A stretch of 64,000 nucleotides of DNA from Brachypterus glaber. Its lineage: Eukaryota; Arthropoda; Insecta; Coleoptera; Kateretidae. A program made the position numbers and the translations under genes. The stretch is from NCBI GenBank assembly GCA_958510825.1, contig OY294054.1, positions 7,053,683-7,117,682 on the forward strand, read 5' to 3'. The notes under the pieces are model-generated. The model saw only the letters and a program-made list of their open reading frames with translations, was not told where the DNA came from and did not search any database. Position 1 is the stretch's first letter. Every line of letters begins with the position of its first letter. This document shows positions 21,796 to 34,171 of this stretch, in pieces.

Positions 21796-22895
21796 TGTAA
21801 GGCGAAAACCGGCAACGTGGAAAAAAGACAGTCTGTATTCTGACAAAGAACTGTGTACATGTGTTAGAGGCTAGATACTTTTTTTTAAGTATAAAATAAG
21901 AAATGTATCAGGCGTTACCCTGGCTACTTATTATAGAAAAGAAAATGTACGGTTGCGATCGGCTAACTGGTATCAGTACGGGCACAGGGGTTCATGGATT
22001 AAAAAATATAATAAGCTTAGTTTAACACCTTGGGCGCCAGAATATTGTAAACATACATGTGCTTGGCAGTTTATGTATAAGATTCACATAAAAAATAATG
22101 TACTGGATTGTTAATTAGCATTTACAACATGTATAAACCTGAAAAAATAACTATGATTTAGATAGATTTGCATATCTTGTGTTGATTATAATTTAAACAA
22201 AAACTCAAATATGTGCTGTTACAATGTTTATTTAAAATGACAAGTAGACAACTTTAATTAATCATATTAATTAAAATAAAATTATAAATTACCAAAAGTA
22301 TGGTGAAAAACCCCATTGCGAAATATGAAAAAAATGTGGTGAACTACCCTATTGCAAAATGCAAAAATATGTATACCAAAATTATTATGGTAAATAATCC
22401 ATATAAAAAAAAACAGTTATAAGGTATGTGTTAATAAGTGAAAAATAGTAATCTAGGCGTACTGCCCAAAGTTGCAACTTTGTTTACAAACCAACCTAGA
22501 ATATTCATAATAAAATAGAGCACCTTAATAACTACTAAAAATTGTGAACTTGGATATTATACCAAAAATAAATATAGTAAACCGCATTTTCATTATTTAC
22601 ACAAAAACTATAAAAACCTGTTAATTAAAGTTGTCCCTGGAACGACCAAATACTTTGTCACACTCTCTGGATGATGTACGGTACTGTGCAGAATATTCCC
22701 TTGTCCTGGCCTTGGAATTCCTTACAAATTATGAACACGTTTGAAACTCAAACGCTTGAGGATCCATTGAAACGTTTTATAAACCTCATGGTTTAAAATC
22801 GGTACTGCAAATTACTGAACATGTTGAAAACTTGAAAACTAATGTGGAAAATTGAAGAACACCTCAATGAAAACTGAAGTTAAAGTTGGAATGGA

Positions 22896-23060
22896 AAGCT
22901 TCGCCATCGATACTCGTAAAATTTGAGATAAAGGTAACGTTATAAAATATATATAAGCTTCACCAACAATACTTATACAATTTGAGATAAAGGCACCGTT
23001 AAAACATTTGAAAAACGTTAGAACAGAATTGGAAAAGCTTCGCCAACAATCTAGAAAGAA
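22896..23060 (+). repeat. Leader repeat: AAGCTTCGCC...TTGAGATAAAGG, three copies
   Basis: AAGCTTCGCCATCGATACTC (22896), AAGCTTCACCAACAATACTT (22955) and AAGCTTCGCCAACAATC (23035). The first two are each followed by ATTTGAGATAAAGG. Spacing is 59 and 80 bp. The same block lies 16,977-16,978 bp downstream in copy B. Confidence 0.75.
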
Positions 23061-24250
23061 AGAACAGCGACTTTAGAACTCAGCCATCGATATGAAAGAT
23101 AGAAATCAGTGATTAGGTTTAAAATAAACTTACCCAGTCCAAAACTCAATTAATTGGAGCAGTAAGTGCTGAATACTAGAATACTCTGCAGCCTGAAGCC
23201 TTCATCTGTACGCCTCTAATGAAAAAAATAAAAAAACAACGTGTTAAACACTTGTAACTTAGATAACCAAAAAGCGACTTACTTTGAAAGTTGAATATTG
23301 TGGAATTTCCATCAAAACTGCTTTAACTAATTACGTAGGATTATACTACACTTCATTACAAACTTATTGCAACATTTTAACACAAACATAAACCACGGAT
23401 GGTTACACAAAAATCAGATTCTGATTTTACGATCTGAACGCCATCGCTTGCTTTTTGAAAAGGAACCAGAAATCCGGGAAGGAACAAAACTCCCCCAGTG
23501 GCAAAACTTGGAACTAAGAAACAATCAAATCGAATTTGAGGGTAGGCAACACAAAATACATTATTTATAATCCAAATAATAATTGAAAAAAAAGAAAAAG
23601 AACAATCTAAATAAGTTTAAAATGCCTAGCCATACACCTAACAATCGTTTCATATTGTTTAATAAGTGATACAACGAAAATAAACCAACTTAAAGTCATC
23701 AGCTGATCATGCAATGCATACTCTATACCTGGATGCGGGTAGAAGTAAAACTAACCTCGAAATTAAGTAAACAATCATTGATAATGATTTTAACCAACTT
23801 CCAGAAACTTTAGCTGTAATTAAAAAGGTAAGACTAGCTGAAAAACCTCAGTAGCTAACTCAAGTACTGAATGTAGTAGATTACTAGACGTTTGTTATCG
23901 TATTTTAGGCTATCAAATGTAAACACCAAAAATAAGAGAAATTCTGTAATAAAAGAAAAATGACCCTGCAAATGGAATCAAGGACCACCGCAAGACTTCC
24001 ACAAGACCATACTGTAAGTCTGTACTCAATCCTATATGTGAAAATAGAAAGAAATACTAACTTCTGAAAAAATGGTAACATCGTGACACAGATCAGGTAA
24101 TCTTTAAAAACAGTGGCAGTCATAACTGCTAGAAAATATCAAAAAACATAAGAAGAACATCAGATAATTGAGCATCGGTAAGAAAACATAGATAGTCTCA
24201 AACAGGGTAACACCAACTTGTAGAATGCAGTAGACACGCTGACCAATAGC

Positions 24251-24455
24251 AGCATAGAGCAGCAACGGCAGAACGGCAACTCGCTACGGATCGTCGGGGC
24301 ACAGAGCACAGGAGCAGAAGCATAGAGCATACACCGGCGGAACGGCAACTCGCTACGGATTGTCGAGGCACAGAGCACGGAGCAGCATAGAGCATACACC
24401 GGCAGAACGGCAACTCTCTACAGATCGTCAAGGCACAGAGCACAGGAGGTTTAGC
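24251..24455 (+). repeat. ~67-bp tandem repeat in the Bel leader
   Basis: AGCATAGAGC begins at 24251, 24319 and 24384. Each copy runs through GGCAACTCGCTACGGATCGT to GGCACAGAGCACAGGAG. It is clearly richer in GC than its surroundings. The overlapping cysteine-rich minus-strand ORFs of 79-81 residues are products of this repeat and not genes. Confidence 0.85.
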
Positions 24456-24673
24456 GTCAACTCAACTAGTTGCGTAGTTTCCCATACAACCGTCCTAGGT
24501 GCATTGGCGCTGATTTCACGTTACGGACAATACAACTACAGCGATTACTAAATATAGTAAGGAGATACGAAGGCTAGGGAGCAACTCAGCGTATTCTTAG
24601 GGATCAATCAGTGTGAGTAACCTTGAAATAATTCCTATATACCTTGAATTTATTATTGCTTTGTTTAATAAAT

Positions 24674-25552
24674 ATGAATACCCTTGTAAGGCAAAGAGGT
24701 GTTATTAAAGCTAAAGTAACAAGCTTTAATAAATATTTAGATACGTTAAAACCAGACGAACAAACGGACTTAGCGACAATTCTTGGGGATGTTGCTTTAA
24801 TTGAGCTTAGCGATAGAATCACGCGATTTGAATCAGTGTTAGCAGACTGAGATTATTCAAAACAAAATTGATGAAGTTTCGGAAGATATTGAGGCTGAAT
24901 AATTAGTCAGAGAAGATTTTGAAAATAAATATTTTAGTCTTTTGAGCAAAGCTAAATGCTTTCGAGAGGAATGTGAGAGACACAAGGTCATCTAATTCAA
25001 TTCAGGAAAATTCTGAACGGAGTAAACTGTTTGAAGCTTCCGACTATTCAGCTTCCGACTATTCAGCTTCCTACCTTTGACGGAACTTACGAAAACTGGT
25101 TATTATATCGAGATACGTTTCAGAGCTTATTGCACGAAAATCAGTCAATTAATAACATCCAGAAATTTCATTACTTACGTTCGAGTCTAACTGGTAGCGC
25201 AGCTCAAATAATCCATTCGTTAGAATTTTCATCGCAAAATTATATTAACGCGTGGGAACTATTAAATGAAAGGTATAATAATCGGCGTTTATTAATCCAT
25301 AACCATGTAAAAGCGATATTTAGTTTGGAGCCCATCTCAAACGAATCTTCCTCCTCATTACGTAAGATTATAGATAACATTTCAAAACATTTGCGAGCGC
25401 TAAAATCAGATCAACCAGTTGAGACTTGGGATACGCTAATTATTCACATAATAACTAATAAGTTGGATCCTGTTACGTATCGCGCGTGGGAACAGCATAA
25501 AACAGATAATGAGACCCACCTTGGAAAATTTAAAATCCTTTTTAAAGGGTAG
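24674..25552 (+). pseudogene. Bel/Pao Gag (copy A), interrupted
   Basis: The frame starts at ATG 24674 (MNTLVRQRGVIKAKVTSFNK) and hits a stop at 24848. It resumes from about 25031 with LPTIQLPTFDGTYENWLLYR, the start of the capsid-like block (DUF1759-type) common to Bel/Pao Gag, and reads through IQKFHYLRSSLTGSAAQIIH. It ends at TAG 25550, 44 bp after the next frame has opened. The overlap is a 1-base shift around GAGACCCACC. Copy B has the same shift, so it is inherited damage or, less likely, a frameshift site. QLPTI is duplicated at the start of the second frame. Confidence 0.85.
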
Positions 25553-26435
25553 GGCAGATTTTATTGAAACACTGGAAGGAGAGCAAAGTTTACAAGCTTC
25601 TTCTAATTTAAAGCCCAAACAGACGCGAGCATTCATGTCAGTTAAAACCATCGAATGTTATACATGTAAGGGTGAACATTATATTACTAATTGTGACAAG
25701 TTTAAATCGTCAGTAAAAGAGAGAATTGAGCGTGTGACATCACTTCATTTATGTTTTAATTGCCTCAGATCTGGTCACTTTTTAAGATATTGTAGAGGTG
25801 GTGCTTGTAAAATTTGCAATAATAATCATCATACACTTCTGCACTCTGATCGCATGGAGGATAAAGGTGAAACAGTAGCATTTTCAACAAATTCAAGTTC
25901 GAATCGTGTATTATTATGTACAGCTTTGTTACGAGTATATGATAAGGAAGGAAACGCACATTCAGCTAGAGCATTGCTAGACCCTGGTTCTCAAAACTCG
26001 TATATTACTCAACATTTATGTGATCGGTTACGGCTCCCAACTCGTCCTGTTGAAATTTTGGTCGGAGGTTTAAATAATTCCATCTCTAATGCAAAGGCGT
26101 CTTGTAATGTAAAAATTCAAGCAAATCACAACCAATTTTCGTTAAATATAAGTTGCTTAATTTTACCAGAAGTCACCGGTACGTTTCCAAACTTTCAGGT
26201 TAATCTTTCAGAGATACGGTTGCCACAAGGTATTACTTTAGCAGATCCTAAGTTTTATGTACCTTCTAATATTGATTTACTAATAGGTGCTGATTATTAC
26301 TGGAACATTGAGAACAAAGATACAAAATTGTGTGGCATGTATGGTCCTACTTTAAAGAATACTAGATTTGGGTGGGTTATCGGAGGTCCTGTAAGGTCCC
26401 TTAGTAGTAACTCACACTTTATGTCATTTTATTAG
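25509..26435 (+). pseudogene. Bel/Pao zinc knuckles and aspartic protease (copy A)
   Basis: A 308-residue frame. The end of Gag is followed by Cys/His knuckles: CYTCKGEHYITNC (CX2CX3HX4C), CFNCLRSGHFLRYC (CX2CX4HX4C) and CKICNNNHH. Next is the retropepsin-like block ARALLDPGSQNSYIT, with the DPGS form of the catalytic Asp typical of Bel/Pao (peptidase A17 group). LIGADYYW and FGWVIGG mark the end of the protease domain. The frame ends at 26435, where a 1-base shift separates it from the RT. The same shift is present in copy B. Confidence 0.88.
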
Positions 26436-26508
26436 CTCCCAGTCGACTAACTTAGATGAATTACTAACGCGTTTTTGGAAAATAGAAGACTGCCCTGACA
26501 AACAGCCT

Positions 26509-27265
26509 ATGTCAATCGAAGAAAAGGTATGTGAGCAACATTTTGCTGATAATTACTTGCGGTTAGAGGGTGGTAGGTTTTTTGTGGCGATTCCATTAAA
26601 GCACGATAGTTCATATTTAGGCGATTCTTATCATAACGCTAAACGTAGATTTATGGCACTTGAACGTAAATTATTGAAAGATAATAAGCTACATAAAATG
26701 TATATAGAATTTATGAGGGATTATGAAACTCTATGCCACATGTCTGTGGCAAGCGGAAATGATGAAATCAAAGAACTTTATTTCTTACCGCACCACGGGG
26801 TGTTGAAAGAAAATTCTGAAACAACGAAGTTGAGAGTCGTATTCGACGCATCTGCACGTTCATCTAGTGGGTGGTCATTAAACGAGTTACAAATGGTGGG
26901 ACCTACAATTCAGAGTGACTTGCTTTCTATTCTATTGCGTTTTCGGCTACATAAATTTGTTGTTGCGGCAGATATAGAGAAAATGTATCGCCAAGTCATG
27001 GTGCACCCTGCCGATCGAAGTTTACAAATGATACTGTGGCGTGAGCACCCAACTCATAATTTAAAGAGTTACATATTAAATACAGTCACTTACGGTACAA
27101 GTTCTGCGCCATACTTGGCGGTGCGGTGTTTATATCAGTTAGGGTTAGATATTGAGGAAAACCAACCTGATGTGGCAGAAGCTATAAAAGAATCATTTTA
27201 TGTTGATGATTTTTTATACGGAGTGGACTCAATTGAATGTGCGATTACGTTAGTCACTAAACTTT
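26509..27265 (+). pseudogene. Bel/Pao reverse transcriptase, cut by the duplication junction (copy A)
   Basis: Seen in order: LPHHGVLKENSETTKLRVVF, motif A AADIEKMYRQV, TYGTSSAPYLAVRCL and motif C FYVDDFLYG. At 27265 the Bel sequence ends at AACTTT. The open frame then runs by chance into filler and array DNA, so its last residues (LFLFITLF) are not Bel. The thumb, RNase H and integrase of this copy are displaced to 34547-36908 (segment Z'). Confidence 0.9.
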
Positions 27266-27278
27266 TTCTATTCATTAC
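27266..27278 (+). other. Junction filler Y|X'
   Basis: Thirteen bases (TTCTATTCATTAC) lie between the last base matching Bel (27265, compare 44243) and the first matching the array (27279, TTTATTTTAACCC, compare about 13453). Neither parent contains them at this place. Confidence 0.7.
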
Positions 27279-28707
27279 TTTATTTTAACCCATAGGGGGC
27301 GCTATGGTCAATTTTCCTTAAAAGAATATCTTTTTTGGAGAGAAAAATTCTAGAGGGGGCAACGATGTTCAGAAAAAAACATGATATATGCGTGAAACTA
27401 TAGGTATACAACTTTTTAGTTCTATTTTCTATGCTGTTTCTACAGACTGACGATGTCCTCGCTTGCTAGATCAATTATAGTGAAGGACTGCGCTTATGTC
27501 ACTTTCCCTGTGGTTTTTGACTAAATTTGGTCGATTGCATCTTATTGAAAACAAGTCGTCGCATTTTGGACAGATTTAACAAAATTTTGGAACTTTTATA
27601 ATGTGCACCCAATCCGAAAGTGATTTTTTTTTGTATTTTGAATAAAAAAGCAGTTTTTTGCCATTTTATCGTTAACGTGATAATATCCAAACGGTGCAAT
27701 TCAAAAACAAAGCAAATGGCAATAGCTATAGCCACTGAGCGTTAATGAGTTCGGTGAATTTCAGTTTTTGGGATTTATTTTTAACTGTCCCTGAAGAGTA
27801 GGAGGTGTCAAAAAATCCCGAATTTCTAAATCGAAAGCGTTCTCTTGCTCAAAAGTTTCTCCTTGGTAAAAAACGGTGGCCACTCAAAAATGAGTCAAAT
27901 CAATTAATGTTTAGAGGTAGCTCAAAGCACTCAAACTTTGAAAAATATCGGTACCTGTTTTTCGGATAAAAACTAATTGTATATAAAATTAAGAAAATTT
28001 TGGAGGATTTCTTTTGTAATATTTAGAAACAATACTAGTTGGGAGAAACTAAAAATATATGGGGGGTATACCCTCTCCTCAAGTTAGAACATAAAAAAAT
28101 CGCCAATTATTTGAGGATTTCGAGAAAATTTAATTTTTGCAAATTTTAAAAAGTGCATAAAAAACCTGCAAACTTATATATTAGTATACAAGCATATGTA
28201 CATGTTAACCTATCTGTGTAAACAGGAGACATTGTTTGTTTCCGCAAGTCGGATAAAAATTAAATTTCAATTCAAAACCGGGTAGATTTTCTGTTTTTTG
28301 CCTAAAACTTTTTTCGGTTTAATTTTTTTGAATTTTTCTTATTGTAATATACTTTTTTATGTAAAAATACACAAAAAAGTATCTGTGATGTAATATAGAA
28401 GAATTAACTGTTTTAAAGATAAAAAAGTAAATTTTTACGCATCAAGAAACAAAAATAAAAAATATACAAAGCCAAAAAAATTTTAGTAACAATAATAATA
28501 ATACTTTATTTACGGCAGAGCCAGCTACTTACTTAAAAGTTATTTAACATTAAAAACCGAGAAAAATATTCACCTTGGTCAAAAAATCATTCCTAAGGAA
28601 GTTACTTCCTTTTAAATTCCTGTTTGTAAAGGCATGGTGTATTTTAAGAATGGTTCATATAATTTTTTTCTCGGTTTTTAATGTTAAATAATCACCCGTT
28701 TTAATTG

Positions 28708-29278
28708 TATAAGGCTACAAGAAGGGTTAAATAGATTGTATGAATGGTGTGTTTTAAATGGAATGTGCTTGAATATTGAAAAATATAAAGTAATGCAATT
28801 TTCTAGAAGTCATAATGCAATACAGTATACTTATAATATTAATGGCGTTTATCTTAAAAATGTCACGTTTATAAGAGATTTAGGAATAACATATGATCAT
28901 TTATTAAGTTTTCAAAGACATATTGATTTTCAAGTTAATAAATCTTTGAAGCTTTTGGGATTTTTGAAAAGAAATTTGAAAGATTTTAGGAATTTAAAAT
29001 GTATAAAACAACTATACTTTTCAATTGTAAGATCAAATTTAGAATTTTCATCAATTGTATGATCTCCATTCTATAATGAACAAAAACATAAAATTGAATG
29101 TGTTCAAAACCGATTTTTAAAAATTTTAAATTATAAGGCTGGTTTGCAGCTTCCTGATGTGTTTTCTGGTCGAATTTATTTTGAAATAAGTTCACTTGAG
29201 AATAGACGCAGGCCAAAATGTCAGCCCTTACATCCCGGAACAATTAATAATTTTATTTACGAATTTAACGTGCTGTAA
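28708..29278 (+). pseudogene. LINE ORF2 C-terminal fragment
   Basis: Counterpart of 14881-15451, with the same frame, TGA and short CCCTTACATCC form. It differs by a Glu to Lys change (GVYLKNVTF) and ends at TAA 29278. Confidence 0.85.
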
Positions 29279-31284
29279 AATACACAATGTGTAAGTAGGC
29301 TAAAATTATCTGACTATTTTCTTAAGTTTCAGTGAGATTATGGAGCTATTTTTGAGGTATTTATACTAATAACATTGTAAAGCAGGTTACATAGACAATT
29401 TCTCGGGCAATTTCAAGCTGTAGTTAAAAAAAATACATTTAAATAATATTGTACAGTAAATGAATAATGGTAAACAAAAGATATTACTTTTTTAAGAATA
29501 GTGCGTAGTTGTCACGTTTACTATTGTTAAAAAATGTTTATTTAGATTAATATTAACAAATAAGCTTGGTAAACAGTTTTTCATCATTTCTTTTCATCAT
29601 TTGGTACTTTTTTTACACAAAAACATATTATTCTCATTTAGCCCAACTGCATTTTCGCGGTTCTTTCACACGTTTTTTTTGCAACAGATTTTTAAATCGC
29701 CTGAATTTTTTTTGTGCGTTCCTACATGCAAGTTAACCATATTGCTATTTTTTTTCTTAACCGGACCCTAGATTCAGCCCCCAGCTACCAAAACATAAGC
29801 TTTTCAGAAAAGCCCTATTTTCTTAATTCTTGTATAACATTATTATGTAATTTTATGATTTTTTTTTATTTTAACCCATAGGGGGCGCTATGGTCAATTT
29901 TCCTTAAAAGAATATCTTTTTTGGAGAGAAAAATTCTAGAGGGGGCAACGATGTTCAGAAAAAAACATGATATATGCGTGAAACTATAGGTATACAACTT
30001 TTTAGTTCTATTTTCTATGCTGTTTCTACAGACTGACGATGTCCTCGCTTGCTAGATCAATTATAGTGAAGGACTGCGCTTATGTCACTTTCCCTGTGGT
30101 TTTTGACTAAATTTGGTCGATTGTATCTTATTGAAAACAAGTCGTCGCATTTTGGACAGATTTAACAAAATTTTGGAACTTTTATAATGTGCACCCAATC
30201 CGAAAGTGATTTTTTTTGTATTTTGAATAAAAAAGCAGTTTTTTGCCATTTTATCGTGATAATATCCAAACGGTGCAATTCAAAAACAAAGCAAATGGCA
30301 ATAGCTATAGCCACTGAGCGTTAATGAGTTCGGTGAATTTCAGTTTTTGGGATTTATTTTTAACTGTCCCTGAAGAGTAGGAGGTGTCAAAAAATCCCGA
30401 ATTTCTAAATCGAAAGCGTTCTCTGGCTCAAAAGTTTCTCCTTGGTAAAAAACGGTGGCCACTCAAAAATGAGTCAAATCAATTAATGTTTAGAGGTAGC
30501 TCAAAGCACTCAAACTTTGAAAAATATCGGTACCTGTTTTTCGGATAAAAACTAATTGTATATAAAATTAAGAAAATTTTGGAGGATTTCTTTTGTAATA
30601 TTTAGAAACAATACTAGTTGGGAGAAACTAAAAATATATGGGGGGTATACCCTCTCCTCAAGTTAGAACATAAAAAAATCGCCAATTATTTGAGGATTTC
30701 GAGAAAATTTAATTTTTGCAAATTTTAAAAAGTGCATAAAAAACCTGCAAACTTATATATTAGTATACAAGCATATGTACATGTTAACCTATCTGTGTAA
30801 ACAGGAGACATTGTTTGTTTCCGCAAGTCGGATAAAAATTAAATTTCAATTCAAAACCGGGTAGATTTTCTGTTTTTTGCCTAAAACTTTTTTCGGTTTA
30901 ATTTTTTTGAATTTTTCTTATTGTAATATACTTTTTTATGTAAAAATACACAAAAAAGTATCTGTGATGTAATATAGAAGAATTAACTGTTTTAAAGATA
31001 AAAAAGTAAATTTTTACGCATCAAGAAACAAAAATAAAAAATATACAAAGACAAAAAAATTTTAGTAACAATAATAATAATACTTTATTTACGGCAGAGC
31101 CAGCTACTTACTTAAAAGTTATTTAACATTAAAAACCGAGAAAAATATTCACTGGTCAAAAAATAATTCCTAAGGAAGTTACTTCCTTTTAAATTCCTGT
31201 TTGTAAAGGCATGGTGTATTTTAAGAATGGTTCATATAATTTTTTTCTCGGTTTTTAATGTTAAATAATCACCCGTTTTAATTG

Positions 31285-31855
31285 TATAAGGCTACAAGAA
31301 GGGTTAAATAGATTGTATGAATGGTGTGTTTTAAATGGAATGTGCTTGAATATTGAAAAATATAAAGTAATGCAATTTTCTAGAAGTCATAATGCAATAC
31401 AGTATACTTATAATATTAATGGCGTTTATCTTGAAAATGTCACGTTTATAAGAGATTTAGGAATAACATATGATCATTTATTAAGTTTTCAAAGACATAT
31501 TGATTTTCAAGTTAATAAATCTTTGAAGCTTTTGGGATTTTTGAAAAGAAATTTGAAAGATTTTAGGAATTTAAAATGTATAAAACAACTATACTTTTCA
31601 ATTGTAAGATCAAATTTAGAATTTTCATCAATTGTATGATCTCCATTCTATAATGAACAAAAACATAAAATTGAATGTGTTCAAAACCGATTTTTAAAAA
31701 TTTTAAATTATAAGGCTGGTTTGCAGCTTCCTGATGTGTTTTCTGGTCGAATTTATTTTGAAATAAGTTCACTTGAGAATAGCAGGCCAAAATGTCAGCC
31801 CTTCTTACATCCCGGAACAATTAATAATTTTATTTACGAATTTAACGTGCTGTAA
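31285..31855 (+). pseudogene. LINE ORF2 C-terminal fragment
   Basis: Counterpart of 17458-18031. It has lost 3 bases in AATAGACGCAGG (here AATAGCAGG) near 31780 and ends at the TAA at 31853-31855. Confidence 0.85.
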
Positions 31856-33319
31856 AATACACAATGTGTAAGTAGGCTAAAATTATCTGACTATTTTCTT
31901 AAGTTTCAGTGAGATTATGGAGCTATTTTTGAGGTATTTATACTAATAACATTGTAAAGCAGGTTACATAGACAATTTCTCGGGCAATTTCAAGCTGTAG
32001 TTAAAAAAAATACATTTAAATAATATTGTACAGTAAATGAATAATGGTAAACAAAAGATAATACTTTTTTAAGAATAGTGCGTAGTTGTCACGTTTACTA
32101 TTGTTAAAAAATGTTTATTTAGATTAATATTAACAAATAAGCTTGGTAAACAGTTTTTCATCATTTCTTTTCATCATTTGGTACTTTTTTTACACAAAAA
32201 CATATTATTCTCATTTAGCCATTTTTCGCGGTTCTTTCACACGTTTTTTTTGCAACAGATTTTTAAATCGCCTGAATTTTTTTTGTGCGTTCCTACATGC
32301 AAGTTAACCATATTGCTATTTTTTTTCTTAACCGGACCCTAGATTCAGCCCCCAGCTACCAAAACATAAGCTTTTCAGAAAAGCCCTATTTTCTTAATTC
32401 TTGTATAACATTATTATGTAATTTTATGATTTTTTTTTATTTTAACCCATAGGGGGCGCTATGGTCAATTTTCCTTAAAAGAATATCTTTTTTGGAGAGA
32501 AAAATTCTAGAGGGGGCAACGATGTTCAGAAAAAAACATGATATATGCGTGAAACTATAGGTATACAACTTTTTAGTTCTATTTTCTATGCTGTTTCTAC
32601 AGACTGACGATGTCCTCGCTTGCTAGATCAATTATAGTGAAGGACTGCGCTTATGTCACTTTCCCTGTGGTTTTTGACTAAATTTGGTCGATTGCATCTT
32701 ATTGAAAACAAGTCGTCGCATTTTGGACAGATTTAACAAAATTTTGGAACTTTTATAATGTGCACCCAATCCGAAAGTGATTTTTTTTGTATTTTGAATA
32801 AAAAAGCAGTTTTTTGCCATTTTATCGTTAACGTGATAATATTATCAAAATTTAAAAACTATTACTCAAAACTTATCTTTCACTAAAAAAAGGTTTCCTA
32901 ATGTTTTTTTCTTTTATAAGCTAAGCGCCAAAACTAGGTCGACAAATTTTGGTAACTATGCAATTTTTATTAAAAAATATAAAAAGCTAATGTAGATAGA
33001 TAGATAAGTTTATTGTTTTATAACAAAGCTGTGTTGTGTAAATTTTGAGTTAGACTACTAAGCATTGGTTACAATATTAAAGTGAGTATACAGTAAGTTG
33101 TGAACAGGAGATTATTCAGATAGTACAAAACTTCTTAATTTAAGACAATTAATAATAAAAAATTGAAAAAAACTTTTGACGTGTGTCAATATCTTTTTAA
33201 ATCTATCTCTATATTTTTACCAATTTTATACGATTTTACCCCAGTTTTTAATCTTTTTGTACTGTAATATTGTGTATTGCCCCTTGTTATTTATGCCATA
33301 TTAAAATTAAATCCAAAAT

Positions 33320-34171
33320 ATGAGTGATGACTCAGATGAAGAATTCTTCTCAAAATATCCCAACTCACAACATTCAAGAAAAAAAATTAATGATTTTAAA
33401 GATAATATCCCATCACAAGACCTAAGAGAAGCTACCTCAAGCAAAACAAACTGTGTAAAAATGAAAAATAAAGTAATCGAATCAAAAAGTTATCCTATTA
33501 CTGTGGATGATTCTTCACAAAGTTATTTAGTTGAAGGCAATAAGTATAATTGTGACTTATGTAATAAATCCTTTAAGAATAATCATGGTTTGCAATGCCA
33601 CAAGGGAAGAATACATCGATCCCAGAAAAATTTAAACAAAATAGAACCACCTAATGAATTTGAAGATGTTAATCAACTACGTCTTCAACTAAGTAAGTTA
33701 AAATCTTATACAGTTATAATTAAAAGAATTCCTAAAGGAGCACGTTCTTCAGTTGCTCGACGATTAACATATCTTATACATAGATGTACCACACTCAACG
33801 ATATAGTTTCCTGGGGAAACCTATTCCAATTTCCTTACACTGCTTTAAGATTACCAATGAAAAAAACAAAAGAAACATTAACAAATTTTTTTAAACAAAA
33901 TTGCTTACAATTAACACAGGCTGAAAGTGTTTTTATTTCATCTAAAAAAAATACTAAGCATTCTACCTTAGAAAGCAGAGTAGAGTCAAAAGTTGGAGAT
34001 GGTGATATTCGGGGTGCAATAAATATTTTGTCTTCCAGTGATACATTGGCACCACAAAATCAGGATACTTTGGAACAATTAAAAACTAAACACCCCAAAC
34101 CTTCTAGAATGTTGCAGTTTCCACAGCCAGTACCCATTTTGGAAGATTTTAACGTTGACGAGGAAAGTTAG
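33320..34171 (+). pseudogene. REL element N-terminal region, C2H2 finger (copy B)
   Basis: The longest version of this frame: 283 residues from ATG 33320 with no internal break. The finger residues are C78, C81, H94 and H99, followed by the basic region KRIPKGARSSVARRLTYLIH. It differs from copy A by keeping CTCACAAC at about 33363 and by Val to Phe in LTNFFKQNC. It ends at TAG 34169, overlapping the RT frame by the same 1-base shift as copy A. In the intact family this region would bind target DNA upstream of the RT. Confidence 0.88.

Larger units (their letters stand above)
21796..24673 (+). other. Bel 5' LTR start and long untranslated leader (copy A)
   Basis: Positions 21796-21881 match the 3' LTR (36947 onward), then diverge at GGCTAGATACTT. 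The remaining ~2.8 kb before the gag ATG holds no credible gene. It contains two ~35-bp repeats at about 22298-22370, three AAGCTTCGCC repeats at 22896-23060, and three ~67-bp GC-richer repeats at 24251-24455. A primer-binding site was not identified, so the 3' edge of the 5' LTR cannot be placed. Confidence 0.6.
21796..27265 (+). mobile_element. Bel/Pao LTR retrotransposon, 5' half (copy A)
   Basis: Inserted in the REL RT with target duplication TGCGC: 21791-21795 on the left, and 37070-37074 after the 3' LTR in Z'. The LTR starts TGTAAGGCGAAAACC. Then come a long leader with tandem repeats, gag, zinc knuckles, protease and RT. The element stops at 27265 inside the RT, after the YVDD motif, where copy B continues TTTCAAAGATAC. 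Only the first ~86 bp match the 3' LTR. Confidence 0.9.
27279..32994 (+). repeat. Second copy of the short array (block X')
   Basis: Matches about 13453-19174 at an offset of 13,827 bp, including private variants such as the shortened ATCGTGATAATATCC (16427 and 30254) and TTCACTGGTC (17321 and 31148). It holds one full 2,577-bp unit (28882-31458) and two partial ones. No gene is present apart from the LINE tails listed separately. Confidence 0.95.

Noticed and set aside
24160..24443. Cysteine- and serine-rich ORFs of 79-81 residues on the minus strand (also 41138-41421)
   Set aside because: They translate the ~67-bp tandem repeat of the Bel leader in two frames, and the periodicity is of DNA, not protein, origin.
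25500..25552. Programmed frameshift between Bel gag and protease
   Set aside because: No slippery heptamer followed by structure was recognised, and other breaks in the same element are plain mutations. Shared presence in both copies only shows common descent.
27266..27288. Last residues of the Bel RT ORF (LFLFITLF) as a true C-terminus
   Set aside because: The frame runs over the Y|X' junction into filler and array DNA, whereas copy B continues with the normal RT thumb.
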